Below, one piece after another: positions 51,928 to 61,200 of a stretch of DNA of 64,000 bases. Every line of letters starts with the position of its first letter. Within the stretch, counting starts at the first letter, position 1. The position numbers and the translations under genes were made by a program. The notes under the pieces were generated by a model that was not told the DNA's origin, searched no databases, and was given only the letters and a program-made list of their open reading frames with translations. The DNA is from SpSt-501 sp037481615 (GTDB lineage Bacteria; Desulfobacterota; Desulfobacteria; Desulfobacterales; SpSt-501): NCBI GenBank assembly GCA_037481615.1, contig JBBFLI010000007.1; one strand, given 5' to 3'.

Positions 51928-52425
51928 TCAGTCGGCATCCGGCCCGACGGCGATGCGGACCACCCTTCCCCCGGTCAGGCGCGCGAGCTCGGAGGCCGTG
52001 GTGGGGAAGACCGCCCGCGGGGTGCCGGCGGCGGCCCAGATCTCGGCGTAGGCGAAGAGGTCCTCGTCGATCAGCACGGGAAGCGCGGTGCCGAGGCCCA
52101 CCGGGGGGACTCCCCCCACGGCGAAGCCCGTCACCGCGCGCACGAAGTCGGCGTCGGCCTTGCGGGCGGGCGCGCCGAGCAGGCGCGCGAGCTTGCCTTC
52201 GTCGACGCGGTTTTTGCCGCTCGTGATCACGAGCACGGCCGGCGGTTGGCCATCGGTCCGGAAAACCAGCGATTTGGCGATCTGCCCCACCGTGCAGCCG
52301 ACGGCCCGGGCCGCCTCGGCCGCCGTGCGCGTGCTCGCGGGCATCTCGCGCACGCGGCCCCGGGCCCCGAGCTCCTTCAGGGCCTGCTGCACACGCCGGG
52401 CGCTTCCGCTCAGCTCCTCGTCCAT
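51928..52425 (-). CDS. YbaK/EbsC-type Cys-tRNA(Pro) deacylase-like protein
   Basis: 165 residues from the ATG at 52425 (AAGGATGAG upstream). It contains the family blocks EAARAVGCTVGQIAKSLVFR, AVLVITSGKNRVDEGKLARLLG with the conserved Lys, and FAVGGVPPVGLGTALPVLIDEDLF. These proteins hydrolyse misacylated tRNA(Pro) in trans. It is a single gene divergent from a TetR regulator gene, separated by about 80 bp. Confidence 0.92.
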   Translation of the reverse strand: MDEELSGSARRVQQALKELGARGRVREMPASTRTAAEAARAVGCTVGQIAKSLVFRTDGQPPAVLVITSGKNRVDEGKLARLLGAPARKADADFVRAVTGFAVGGVPPVGLGTALPVLIDEDLFAYAEIWAAAGTPRAVFPTTASELARLTGGRVVRIAVGPDAD

Positions 52426-52508
52426 GGGCTCATCCTTTCCGCTTGACGAAACCATCAACAGTTACTAAAAGTCATTTCATTAAAAAAAATAAATTCAGGT
52501 TGGTGACC

Positions 52509-53138
52509 ATGGGCATCCAGGAACGCAAGGAACGGGAAAAAGAGCGAAGAAAGCAGCAGATTCTGGTTGCCGCCAAGCGCGTCTTCTCCGAGAAAGGGTT
52601 CAACAAGGCGACGATGGAGGACATCGCCACGCAGGCCGAGCTGAGCCCCGGGACGCTCTATCTCTATTTCAAGAACAAGGAAGAGCTCTACGCCTCCCTT
52701 TCCCTGCGCATTCTCCAATACCTGCTCCTGCGCCTCGAGCATGTGAACGCCATGAGGGAGGCCGACCCCGAAAAGCGGCTGCAGGCCCTCATGGAGGCCA
52801 TGTTCGACGTCTACGAGTTCGACCCCCTGATCATCATGAACATGTTCCATCTGCAATCGAGCGACACGCTCCGGAACCTGAGCCCGCAGTTGCTCCAGGA
52901 GATCAAGGACTTGATCGGCAAGTCGATGAAGTCGATCGTCCAGATCTTCAAGGAGGGGGTCTCCCGCAAGATCTTCATCGACCGCCACCCCGTGGCCCTG
53001 GCGGACGCCTTCTGGTCCCTTTTTTCGGGCGTGATCCTCTGGATGACGAGCAAGCGCCTGGTGAGCGACGGGCCGGATCACCTGAAGGAAACCCTGGCCC
53101 TCGCCTTCGAGACCTTTCACCGCGGCATCAAGCGCTGA
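52509..53138 (+). CDS. TetR-family regulator
   Basis: 209 residues from the ATG at 52509. The helix-turn-helix covers about residues 14-62 (RRKQQILVAAKRVFSEKGFNKATMEDIATQAELSPGTLYLYFKNKEELY); the remainder is the helical effector domain (LIIMNMFHLQSSDTLRNLSPQLL, WSLFSGVILWMTSKRLV). Upstream DNA (about 52440-52508) is markedly AT-rich compared with the surroundings and probably holds the promoter and operator, though I see no clean palindrome. No obvious target gene is co-oriented. Confidence 0.9.
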   Translation: MGIQERKEREKERRKQQILVAAKRVFSEKGFNKATMEDIATQAELSPGTLYLYFKNKEELYASLSLRILQYLLLRLEHVNAMREADPEKRLQALMEAMFDVYEFDPLIIMNMFHLQSSDTLRNLSPQLLQEIKDLIGKSMKSIVQIFKEGVSRKIFIDRHPVALADAFWSLFSGVILWMTSKRLVSDGPDHLKETLALAFETFHRGIKR

Positions 53139-53147
53139 GCGCCGCCC

Positions 53148-54566
53148 TCAGGCGAAGAGCCGGGCGATCTCGTCCACCTCGAAGCGCGGCCAGGGGACCG
53201 GGCGGCCGTGCCGCATTCCCCGAACCCCGACGCCCTTCCGCAGCACCTCGCCGATGCGGGTGATCTCGATCCCGGCCTCGCGGATCGTCCGCTCGAGCCG
53301 CGGCGCGTGCCGCGGCCGGCAGGCGATGAGGAGGCTCCCCGAGCCGATCAGCCCGAGGGGGTCGAGCCCGAGGAGGCGGCAGAGGCGGCGCGTTACGGGC
53401 CGGACCGGGATGCGCGCGAGATCGACCTCGAGGGCGCAAACGCCCGCCGCGGCGAGTTCCTCGACCGCCATGGCCACCCCCCCCTCGGTCACATCGTGCA
53501 TGGCGCTCACCCCGGGGCAGGCGGCGGCCGCGCGCGCCTCGGGCAGGATGGGGACGTGCGCGAGGAAGCCCCGGGCGCGGGCGAGCGCCGGCGCGGACAA
53601 CCCGAGCCGCCTCAACCGCGCCGCGAACTCGCGGGCGAGGATCGCGGTGCCCTCGATCCCCGCCGCCTTGGTCATGAAGAGGACGTCCCCGGCGCGCAGG
53701 CGGCGCTTGTCGATCAGCTTCCGCCGCCGCACGCGCCCGGCCATCATGCCGCAGACCACGGGGCGAAGCACCGCGTCGGTGATCTCGGTGTGCCCCCCGC
53801 AGAGGGTGATCCCCCAGCGGCGGCAGAAGGAGGAGAGGTCGGCCAGGACCCCGCGGATGTCGGCCGGGGTCGTCCCCGGCGGGAAGAGGAGGGTGGCGAG
53901 CAACCAGCGCGGATCGGCGCCGGCGGTGGCGATGTCGTTGGCGTTCACCAGGACGGCGTACTGCCCGATCGCGTCGGTGGCGAAGGTGATCGGGTCCGAC
54001 TTGAGGATCAGGACCTCATCGCGCGCCACATCCACGGCGGCGATGTCTTCGCCGACCCCGGGGTTGATCAGGAGGTCCGGGTCCTCGAAGCGGAACTCTT
54101 GCAGGAATTCCGCGAGCCAAGCGTTCGGGAGCTTCCCCGCGGCGAGCGGAAGCTCCCCGCGGATGCGGTGCAGGAGCGCCCGGGGGTCACCTGCGGCCTC
54201 CCCCCGGGGATCCAGGCGCACGGTGCGCCACCCGGCGCGCTTTGCGGCCTCGAGAAAGGAAGGATCCGCCGAGACGGCGATCCGCCCGCCGGAGGCGGCC
54301 CTTGCCTTTCGCGCCGCGGCCCTGAGCGCCGCCGCGAGTTTGCCGGCCGTCGGCGGCAGCAGGAGAAAGGCCGCCTTCTTCACCGCCCGGGGGCCGAGAA
54401 GGGTTCCGAGCCTGCGGCGCGCCTCGGGCGCCGCCAGCCGGCTGGCGATGCCGACCCGCAGCCCGTGATCCCCCAGCAGGGCGGCCAGGCCCGGCGAGGG
54501 CGGAGCGGTGCGGAGAGGGGGAATCCCCTCGGCGTGGAACCACACGGTGTCGGAGGCGCTGCTCAT
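53148..54566 (-). CDS. AIR-synthase/HypE-like protein with N-terminal HAD-like region
   Basis: 472 residues from the ATG at 54566; an alternative ATG lies at 54605. Residues about 150-472 have the AIR-synthase two-domain fold (INPGVGEDIAAVDV, LVNANDIATAGADPRWLLATLLFPPG, CGGHTEITDAVLRPVVCG, GTAILAREF, AMHDVTEGGVAMAVEEL, LIGSGSLLIAC), closest in style to HypE and SelD-like enzymes. Residues 1-130 look like a HAD-type Rossmann region (GLRVGIASRLAAPEA, RIAVSADPSFLEAAKRAGWRTVRLD), but the catalytic DxD motif is absent (VWFHAEG). The substrate is not known. It overlaps nothing and converges with the TetR gene. Confidence 0.78.
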   Translation of the reverse strand: MSSASDTVWFHAEGIPPLRTAPPSPGLAALLGDHGLRVGIASRLAAPEARRRLGTLLGPRAVKKAAFLLLPPTAGKLAAALRAAARKARAASGGRIAVSADPSFLEAAKRAGWRTVRLDPRGEAAGDPRALLHRIRGELPLAAGKLPNAWLAEFLQEFRFEDPDLLINPGVGEDIAAVDVARDEVLILKSDPITFATDAIGQYAVLVNANDIATAGADPRWLLATLLFPPGTTPADIRGVLADLSSFCRRWGITLCGGHTEITDAVLRPVVCGMMAGRVRRRKLIDKRRLRAGDVLFMTKAAGIEGTAILAREFAARLRRLGLSAPALARARGFLAHVPILPEARAAAACPGVSAMHDVTEGGVAMAVEELAAAGVCALEVDLARIPVRPVTRRLCRLLGLDPLGLIGSGSLLIACRPRHAPRLERTIREAGIEITRIGEVLRKGVGVRGMRHGRPVPWPRFEVDEIARLFA

Positions 54567-54654
54567 GGCCGGCGACCCCTGCTGAACGCGGCCTCGCACT
54601 TTCATCGCCCGGCCACCCTGCCACCGATCCGGGCCCGATGACAAGCGGAAAGTC

Positions 54655-55521
54655 TCACCGTTTCCGCGCGAGCGGCCAGAAGCGGGCAAGTCCGGCGAGG
54701 CTCTCCCAGAGCTCGTCCCGGCGGTGGATCTCGAGGGTCACGAGCGGCGGCTCGGGGTGCATGGCGAAGAGCCTCTCGAGGGTCGGCCCGAAATCGATCC
54801 CCCCCCGCCCGACGGGCAAGTGTTCGTCCCGCTCCCCGCCGTTGTCGTGGAGGTGGAGCTCGGCCACAAAGGGGCCGAGGCGCTCCACCCAGTTCAGCAG
54901 CGGCTCCTCCCCGAAGGCGACGGCGTGGCCGCAGTCGAGGCACAAGCCCACGTCCCTTTCCGCCAAACGCGCGAAGAGCTCGGCCATTTCGCCCGGCCCG
55001 CGTTCGAAGACGTTTTCGAGAACCAGGCGGCCGCCGAGGGGCGAGAGCCGTGCCGCGATCTCCCCCCAGAAACGAAGGGAGTGCTCGAGCCACAAGGGCT
55101 GGAAATAGCCGTAGCGCCGCCAGTCGTAGCCCGCATGGGCGACGACCGTGACCGGGCGGAAGAGCGGGACGAGGGCGAGGAGCTGCTCGTAGCGGCGCGC
55201 GGCGACCGCGCGCACGGCCGGGTCGCTCGAGCCGGCGGAGAGATCGACGAAGGGGCCGTGGAAGCTCACGCGCAACCCCGCCTCCCGGATCGCGCCCGCC
55301 ACGCGGGCGAAAGAGGCCGGCGCGGTCCCGTCGAGGGTCTCGGCATCGAAGGCGATCTCGGGGTTCAAGGCGTGCTCGAGGAAGTGTGCGAGATCCCCCG
55401 CGGCGAGACGGCGGAAGCTCGTGTGCACCTGGACCGCGGCCTTGAGCTCCGGCCAGGAAATCCCGCCGGGCGTTGACCGCCCGCCCGTCCCGGGCGTAGA
55501 GTGATCGTCACGCCGCGCCAT
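54655..55521 (-). CDS. Sugar phosphate isomerase/epimerase-like TIM-barrel protein
   Basis: 288 residues. It matches the AP endonuclease 2/xylose isomerase-like fold: FHGPFVDLSAGSSD, VVAHAGYD, LVLENVFERG (metal Glu), GLCLDCGHAVAFGEEPLLNWV (Asp/His) and ELHLHDNGGERDEHLPVGRGGIDF (His), then VTLEIHR. These residues form a divalent-metal site. The substrate could be a sugar, inositol derivative or hydroxypyruvate. It starts back-to-back with the glycerophosphodiesterase gene; the ATG codons would overlap if the upstream phosphodiesterase start were used. Confidence 0.85.
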   Translation of the reverse strand: MARRDDHSTPGTGGRSTPGGISWPELKAAVQVHTSFRRLAAGDLAHFLEHALNPEIAFDAETLDGTAPASFARVAGAIREAGLRVSFHGPFVDLSAGSSDPAVRAVAARRYEQLLALVPLFRPVTVVAHAGYDWRRYGYFQPLWLEHSLRFWGEIAARLSPLGGRLVLENVFERGPGEMAELFARLAERDVGLCLDCGHAVAFGEEPLLNWVERLGPFVAELHLHDNGGERDEHLPVGRGGIDFGPTLERLFAMHPEPPLVTLEIHRRDELWESLAGLARFWPLARKR

Positions 55522-55549
55522 GAAACCTCGCTCGCGGAGGTCCGCCGCG

Positions 55550-56392
55550 ATGTCCGCCCTCGACCGCCTGGAGCCTTTTCTGCTCGCCTGCGTCGACGCC
55601 CTCTTCGACCGCATCCCGCGCCGGCCGCCCCCGGAAGACCTGCTGCGCCACTGCCGCATCGTCGCCCATCGCGGCGCGCACGACGGCCGCGGGCTCCGGG
55701 AAAACACGATCGCCGCCTTCGACGCGGCGGCCGCCTGCGGCGCCTGGGGTATCGAGTGCGACCTGCGCTGGACGGCGGACGGCGTCCCCGTCGTGGCCCA
55801 CGATCCCGACCTCGCCCGCGTGTGGGGGCTGCCGGAGAGGATCCGGGATCTCCCCTTCGCCGCGCTGCGAAGCCGTGTTCCGGAAATCCCCGCCCTCGCG
55901 GAGGTGGTCGCGCGTTTCGGCGGCAGAATCCATCTGCTGCTCGAGATCAAGGAGGAGCCCTGGCCCGACCCCGCCGGGCGCAACCGGCGGCTCGCCGCCA
56001 TCTTCGCGGGGCTCGAGCCCCGGGCGGATTACCATCTCCTCGCCCTCGATCCGCGGCTCTTCGAGCGCATCACCTTCGCCCCGCCCGGCTGTTTCCTGCC
56101 CGTGGCCCAGGGGCTGCCGCGCGCGGAAAGCCGCGTCGCGCTCGAGCGGGGCTTCGCCGGGGTCGCCGCCCATTACCTGCTGCTTTCCCGCGAAACGATC
56201 GCGCGCCATCACCGCGCGGGGCAGTCGGTGGGGACGGGCTACGCCCGCTCCCCGGCCGTTTTCTTCCGCGAAGCCGGCCGCGGCGTGGACTGGGTCTTCA
56301 CCAATCACGCGGCCTCGCTTCTCGGCGCGCTCGCCGGCCGGCTCCCCCCCGCCCCGCCGCCACGGGGCGGGTCGGGCTCGCGCACGAAGTAG
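55550..56392 (+). CDS. Glycerophosphodiester phosphodiesterase
   Basis: 280 residues from the ATG at 55550, with GGAGGT about 11 bp upstream; an in-frame ATG at 55520 is less likely. The GDPD motif is VAHRGAHDGRGLRENTIAAFDAAAACGAWGIECDLRWTADGVPVVAHDPDLARVWG, carrying His, Glu and Asp residues for catalysis and Ca2+ binding. No signal peptide, so it acts in the cytoplasm, hydrolysing glycerophosphodiesters to glycerol 3-phosphate. The 3' end overlaps the opposite-strand transporter gene by 88 bp. Confidence 0.93.
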   Translation: MSALDRLEPFLLACVDALFDRIPRRPPPEDLLRHCRIVAHRGAHDGRGLRENTIAAFDAAAACGAWGIECDLRWTADGVPVVAHDPDLARVWGLPERIRDLPFAALRSRVPEIPALAEVVARFGGRIHLLLEIKEEPWPDPAGRNRRLAAIFAGLEPRADYHLLALDPRLFERITFAPPGCFLPVAQGLPRAESRVALERGFAGVAAHYLLLSRETIARHHRAGQSVGTGYARSPAVFFREAGRGVDWVFTNHAASLLGALAGRLPPAPPPRGGSGSRTK

Positions 56393-57672
56393 AGGAGCCC
56401 CGCCCCGGCGGCGAAGAGAAGCAGGATGGAGGCGATGCTCAGGCGGGCGGCGAGCCTCCCCGCCTGCCGCATCTCTTCCCCCGAGGGCGAATCGGGGAGC
56501 AGCATCCGGCTGGCCGCCAGCCCCACCGCCCCCATGAGGGCGGGCCCCAGGATGGCCGCGAATTTGCCGATCATGTTGTAGAAGCCGAAGAACTCGGCCT
56601 CCCGGCCCTCCGGGACGAGCCGGGCGTAGAGGGAGCGGCTGAGCGCCTGCACCCCGCCCTGCACGAGCCCGATCAGGACGGCGAGCGCATAGAATTCCCG
56701 GCGGTCTTCCAGAAACGCCCCCCAGAGCGTCGCCCCCATGTAAGCCCCGAGCCCCAGGAAAATCGCCCGCCGCGGGCCCAGGCGCGTGCCGAGCCGCCCG
56801 AAGGCGAGCGCCGCCGGGAAGCCGACGAACTGCACGACGAGCAGGGCGGTGATCAGGTCGGTCGCCGCAAAGCCGAGCGAGAGCCCGTAATCGACGGCCA
56901 TGCGGATGATCGTGTCGACGCCGTCGATGTAGCACCAGTAGGCGGCGAGGAAGAGGAGCACCGGGCGGTGGCCGCGGATGTTGCGGAAGGTCGCCGCCAG
57001 GCGCCGGAAGCCCGCAGCGGCCGTCGCCCGGGCCCCGCGGGAAAGGCGGGACCCCCGCGGCTCCGGGACCCAGCGCAGCAGAAACCCCGTGAACCCCCCC
57101 CACCAGAGGGCCACGGTGAGAAAGGAGAGCCGCACCGCGGCTTCCGGTCCGGCGAGGCCGAAGGCGGCGGGGTAGAGCGTCATAACCGCGTTCGCCAGGA
57201 ACAGCAGGCCCCCGCCGAGGTAGCCCAGGGCGAAGCCGAGGCTCGAGACGGCATCCAGGCGCCCCGGCGGGGCGACGGCGGGCAGCAGCGCATCGTAGAA
57301 GACGTTCGCCCCGGCGAAGCCGAGGATGCCCGCCGCGTAGGCGAAGGCCGCCTCCGGCCACCCCCCCTCGCCGATGAAATAGAGCGCCGCGGTCGAGGCG
57401 ACGCCGAGGTAGGCGAAGGCGGCCAGAAAGCGCTTGCGCGCGGTGGAGACGTCCGCCGCCGCCCCGAGCACCGGGGCGAGCGCGGCCGTGAGCGCGCCGG
57501 CGGCGGCGTTGGTGAAGCCGAGCATGGCCGTGCTCGCGGCGGCGTCCACGCCCGCGGCCCAGTATTGCTTGAAGAAGACGGGGAAGAAGCCGGCCATGAC
57601 CGTCGTGGCGAAGGCCGAGTTCGCCCAGTCGTAGAGCGCCCAACCCCATACCGCCCGGCGTTCGGGGCTCAT
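56305..57672 (-). CDS. UMF1/Atg22-like MFS transporter
   Basis: 455 residues with about twelve hydrophobic helices. The family's N-terminal motif is WALYDWANSAFATTVMAGFFPVFF; later blocks are GLVQGGVQALSRSLYARLVPEGREAEFFGFYNMIGKFAAILGPALMG. These fit the UMF1 (vacuole effluxer Atg22-like) family. The start overlaps the nitroreductase gene stop (ATGA) and the 3' end overlaps the phosphodiesterase gene by 88 bp. Possibly exports amino acids or other metabolites; substrate uncertain. Confidence 0.9.
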   Translation of the reverse strand: MSPERRAVWGWALYDWANSAFATTVMAGFFPVFFKQYWAAGVDAAASTAMLGFTNAAAGALTAALAPVLGAAADVSTARKRFLAAFAYLGVASTAALYFIGEGGWPEAAFAYAAGILGFAGANVFYDALLPAVAPPGRLDAVSSLGFALGYLGGGLLFLANAVMTLYPAAFGLAGPEAAVRLSFLTVALWWGGFTGFLLRWVPEPRGSRLSRGARATAAAGFRRLAATFRNIRGHRPVLLFLAAYWCYIDGVDTIIRMAVDYGLSLGFAATDLITALLVVQFVGFPAALAFGRLGTRLGPRRAIFLGLGAYMGATLWGAFLEDRREFYALAVLIGLVQGGVQALSRSLYARLVPEGREAEFFGFYNMIGKFAAILGPALMGAVGLAASRMLLPDSPSGEEMRQAGRLAARLSIASILLLFAAGAGLLYFVREPDPPRGGGAGGSRPASAPRSEAA

Positions 57673-58271
57673 TTCCCCACCGGCGCGAGGTAGAGCGGCT
57701 CCTCGCCTTGGGCCAGCCCGGCCAGCTCCCGGATTTCCCGGTCGCGGAAGGCGCCGATCAGCACACTCTGCAGATCGAGGGCCGCGGCCTGCAGGCAGAG
57801 GTTCTGGGCCGCATGCCCGGCCTCGAGGATCGCGTAGCGCACGCCGCGTTCCCCGTAGCGGGCGGTCGTGCGGCCGAAGACCGCGGTGAGCAGAAAGACG
57901 GCGGGCGCCCGCGCGACCGGCCGCTGGTCGAGCGCCGCCCGGCAGAAGGCGGGGCGGAGGTCCTCGGCCGAGCGCCGCGCGAGCGCATGCGCGGCGGGCT
58001 CGTAGCGATAGAGGCCCGTCGGGAGCCCGACGGCGTCTCCGACGGCGGCGTAGATCTCGAGAGGGTAGAGCGCGCCGGCCGACGGGGCCGTGCGGTATCC
58101 GTTCGGGTGGGTCACCCCCTGGGCCGCCCACAGGAGCTGGGCGATCTCCTCGGCCGTGAGCGGCTCGCGGCCGAAGGTGCGCCGGGAGCGGCGCGCGAGC
58201 AGGATCTCTTCGAGCGAAAAGACCCCGCTCAGGCGCGGCGGGGGGAGGCGGATGCGGTCGGCGGCGGCCAT
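57669..58271 (-). CDS. SagB-type nitroreductase-family protein
   Basis: 200 residues. The N-terminal RRSRRTFGREPLTAEEIAQLLWAAQGVTHPNGYRTAPSAGALYPLEIYAAV block and the GVRYAILEAGHAAQNLCLQAAALDLQSVLIGAFRD block match SagB-type and McbC-like FMN oxidoreductases. There is no YcaO or other azoline-synthesis partner in view, so it is not clearly part of a peptide-modification cluster. It overlaps the downstream transporter gene by 4 bp and is 28 bp downstream of the giant activase gene. Confidence 0.88.
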   Translation of the reverse strand: MAAADRIRLPPPRLSGVFSLEEILLARRSRRTFGREPLTAEEIAQLLWAAQGVTHPNGYRTAPSAGALYPLEIYAAVGDAVGLPTGLYRYEPAAHALARRSAEDLRPAFCRAALDQRPVARAPAVFLLTAVFGRTTARYGERGVRYAILEAGHAAQNLCLQAAALDLQSVLIGAFRDREIRELAGLAQGEEPLYLAPVGK

Positions 58272-58298
58272 GGCGGCGATCCCTGCGCCCGCGGCGGG

Positions 58299-61200
58299 TC
58301 AGTGCGCCCGCGCGGCCTGCATGCGCCGGTGGAGGCGTTCCGCCCGCAGGAGGAAGGCCTCGAGCTTGGCGTGGATGAGCTGCGGGAAGGGCGAGCCGTC
58401 GGTTTCGATCGCCAGGAAGGGCAGTTCCTCGATGCCCTCGAGCACCGGGCCCAGGCTGCCGTCGAAGGCGAGGCGGTCGCGGGCGGTCATCGCCTCGCTG
58501 AGGATCGCCTCGGAGACGCGGTTCGGCATGCAGCCGAAGGGTCCGATCGCGATCACGCCGCAGCTGTGGCGCACGATTTCCCGCAGCGCCCCGCCGACGG
58601 TGAGCACGGCCTCGCCGGTCAGGTCGGGCGAGAGGTGCGGCCGGGCGTGTTCGATCACCGAGGCGACATCCGGCATCTCGCCGCGCAGCAGACCCGAGGC
58701 GGCGAGGATCGCGCGGATTTGCTTCTCGTAGCGGCTCTGGAAGAAGTTGCGCAGCTTGAGCTTGAGCTTCTGCAGCGCGCCCATCGGGTCCTGGTTGAAG
58801 CCGTGGTCGATGAGGTAGTTGCAGTAGTGGACCCACTCGGCGACGGGCGCGCACAGGGCGGCGAAACCCTTCTCGGCGAGGCGCTCGGTCAGGTACTGGC
58901 GCGAGAGGGCGTCGCGGCGCACGAAGATCTCGCCGGTCAGGCTGATCGTGGGCACGCGGGCGGGGTCGGTGCGCAGCGGGATCGCACGGAAGCGCTGGGC
59001 GGCGGCGCGGAGCGCCGCGCAGAGGACCTGGAAATCGGCCCGCTCCATCGCGCTCCGGATGTCCGCCCACTCGGCCTCGAAGACGGCCATCGCCGCCTGC
59101 GGGTCGGCGGCGGCCGCGAGCAGCATGGAGCGGATGTCCTCCAGGGTGTCGGAGACGATCACCGCCCACCAGGCGTGCCGCTCGAAGTCCTTGTCCATGC
59201 CGACGTAGGAGTTGTCCGAAGAGAGCGCGAGCACGGCCACGTCGGGGATTTCCAGCCGCCGCACGAGATCCTCCATGAAGATCGCATACTGCCCGAAGCG
59301 GCAGGGACCGGAGCCGGTCGGCATGAAGTAGACCAAGACCTCGTCGGGGCGCTTGCCGTTGCGGATGTAGCCGAGCAGCGTGCCGGTCGTGAGGATGAGC
59401 GGCAGGCACTCCTTGCAGGAGGTGTTGGCGCGGCCGAGCTTGAGCACGGCTTCGTCGTTTTCGCGGGCGGCCCGGGCGTGGAGCCCGTAGCCCTTCAACA
59501 CGGCGGCGAAGGCTTCGGTCCCGAGCCGGCCCATGGAGGGGATGAGCACGGTGACGCGCGGGTCGGTCATGGGGAGGGTCTCGCCCCTCGAGGTGACGAC
59601 CCGGGCCCCCGACTCCTCGAGGAGGATGCGCGCGGGGCGGAACTCCGTGCGGCGCGGGGCGATGTGTTTCCGGGAGACGAGCATCCGGTAGGCGCGCACG
59701 ATGTCGAGGAAGGCCTCGATGCGCGTCTCCAGGCCGGCGTCCGCCGTGTGGCTGTCGAGCTCGAGGGTGAGCGAGGGCTTGCGGCCGAGGATGTCCCGGA
59801 AGTAGGTGATGACGAAGGAGTCGGGCCCGCAGGAGAAATTCGTGATGTAGGCGCCGAAGAGCTGCGGGTGCCGCTCGGTCAGCCGCGCCGCCTTGAGGAT
59901 GAGCTTGCCCATCCCCCAGTACATGTGCCGTTTGGCCCGCTCGGAGCCGAGATCGAGCGCCTCGAGCGGGAGCACGGCGATTCCGCGCGAGGCGAACTTG
60001 TGGGGGATGCCCTTGTTCGCCTCGGAGGCGTAGGCGCTGTAGGGTCGGCCGAAGAGCACCACGGCGAAGCGCCCGGGGTCGGCGGCGAGCTCCGCGAGCA
60101 GCCGGTCGCCCGCCGCCCGCAGATCCCGGAGGAAAGCCTTCTGGGCCTCGAGCGCGGTCGCAAAGGCCCTTTTCGCCCGGCGGGCGTCGAAGCCCATCGC
60201 GCGGGCCGCCTCCCGGAGCGGCTTCTCGGCGCTTTCGACCCCGCGGGAGAGGTCGAGCAGCGGCCGGAGCAGGCGCACGCCCCGGCGCTTGAGCTCCGCG
60301 AGTTCGCCGCGGAAGGCGGCCTGCAGGTAGTAGGTCTCGCCCTGGACGAGCGGGCAGACCTGGGACTGGAGGCTCGTCTGGGGGTCCGTGTTGGGCACGG
60401 CCTTGAAATGGGGCAGGAAGACGAACTCGGCGGGCTCCCCGGCCGCGAGCAGCCGGTGGCAGAACCCGTGGGCGAGCTCGGCCGGGTAGCAGAAGGGGGC
60501 GCCGCGGCGGTCCATGCCTTCCTGGGTGGGGGCCTCGGGCACGACGATGTCGAGGCCCAGCTCGGCGAAGAAGCGCGCGTAGAGGGGATAGAAGGTGTGC
60601 ACGAGAAAGCTGCGGTTGATCGCCACCCGCGGCCGGCCGCGGGACTCCCCGGGGGAAAGCGGCGGCACCCCGTGGGTCTCGAAGAGCAGCCGCTCGCGGA
60701 GGCTCACGAGATCGAGCGCCTCGACGTCCACGCTCACGCGGCGGCGCAGGTTCTCGTAGCGGTTGCAGGCCCCCCCGAAGGGGAACTTTCTCCCCTCGAC
60801 CCCGATCACCCGGATCGCGCAGCGCCGGTCGCAGCGTTCGCGGCCGCCGCGGCAGGTGAAGCCGCCGTGGTAGGCCACCTCGCGGGAGGCGAGCGCCTCG
60901 AGATCGAAGCGGCCCTCGGCGATCTCCCCGCTGCGGATCCGCCGGTCGACCTCGAGCGCGACGCCGAAGGCGCCCATCAGCCCCGGTTCGGGGGGGACGA
61001 CGATCGGCTTGCCGACGAGCCCGGCCATGGCGAGCGGCACCGCCTCGTTGTAGCAGACCCCGCCCTGCATGAAGACCTTTTCGCCGACCGGCCGGTTGCC
61101 CTTCACCCGGTTCGTGTAGTTCATGCAGATCGAGTAGACCAGTCCGGCCACGATGTCCTCGCGGGGGAGCCCCTCGTGGATCGCGTTCTTGATGTCGGAG

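Noticed and set aside
57669..58271. Azoline-peptide (RiPP) biosynthesis locus around the SagB-like gene
   Set aside because: No YcaO protein, precursor peptide or dedicated peptidase gene is nearby.
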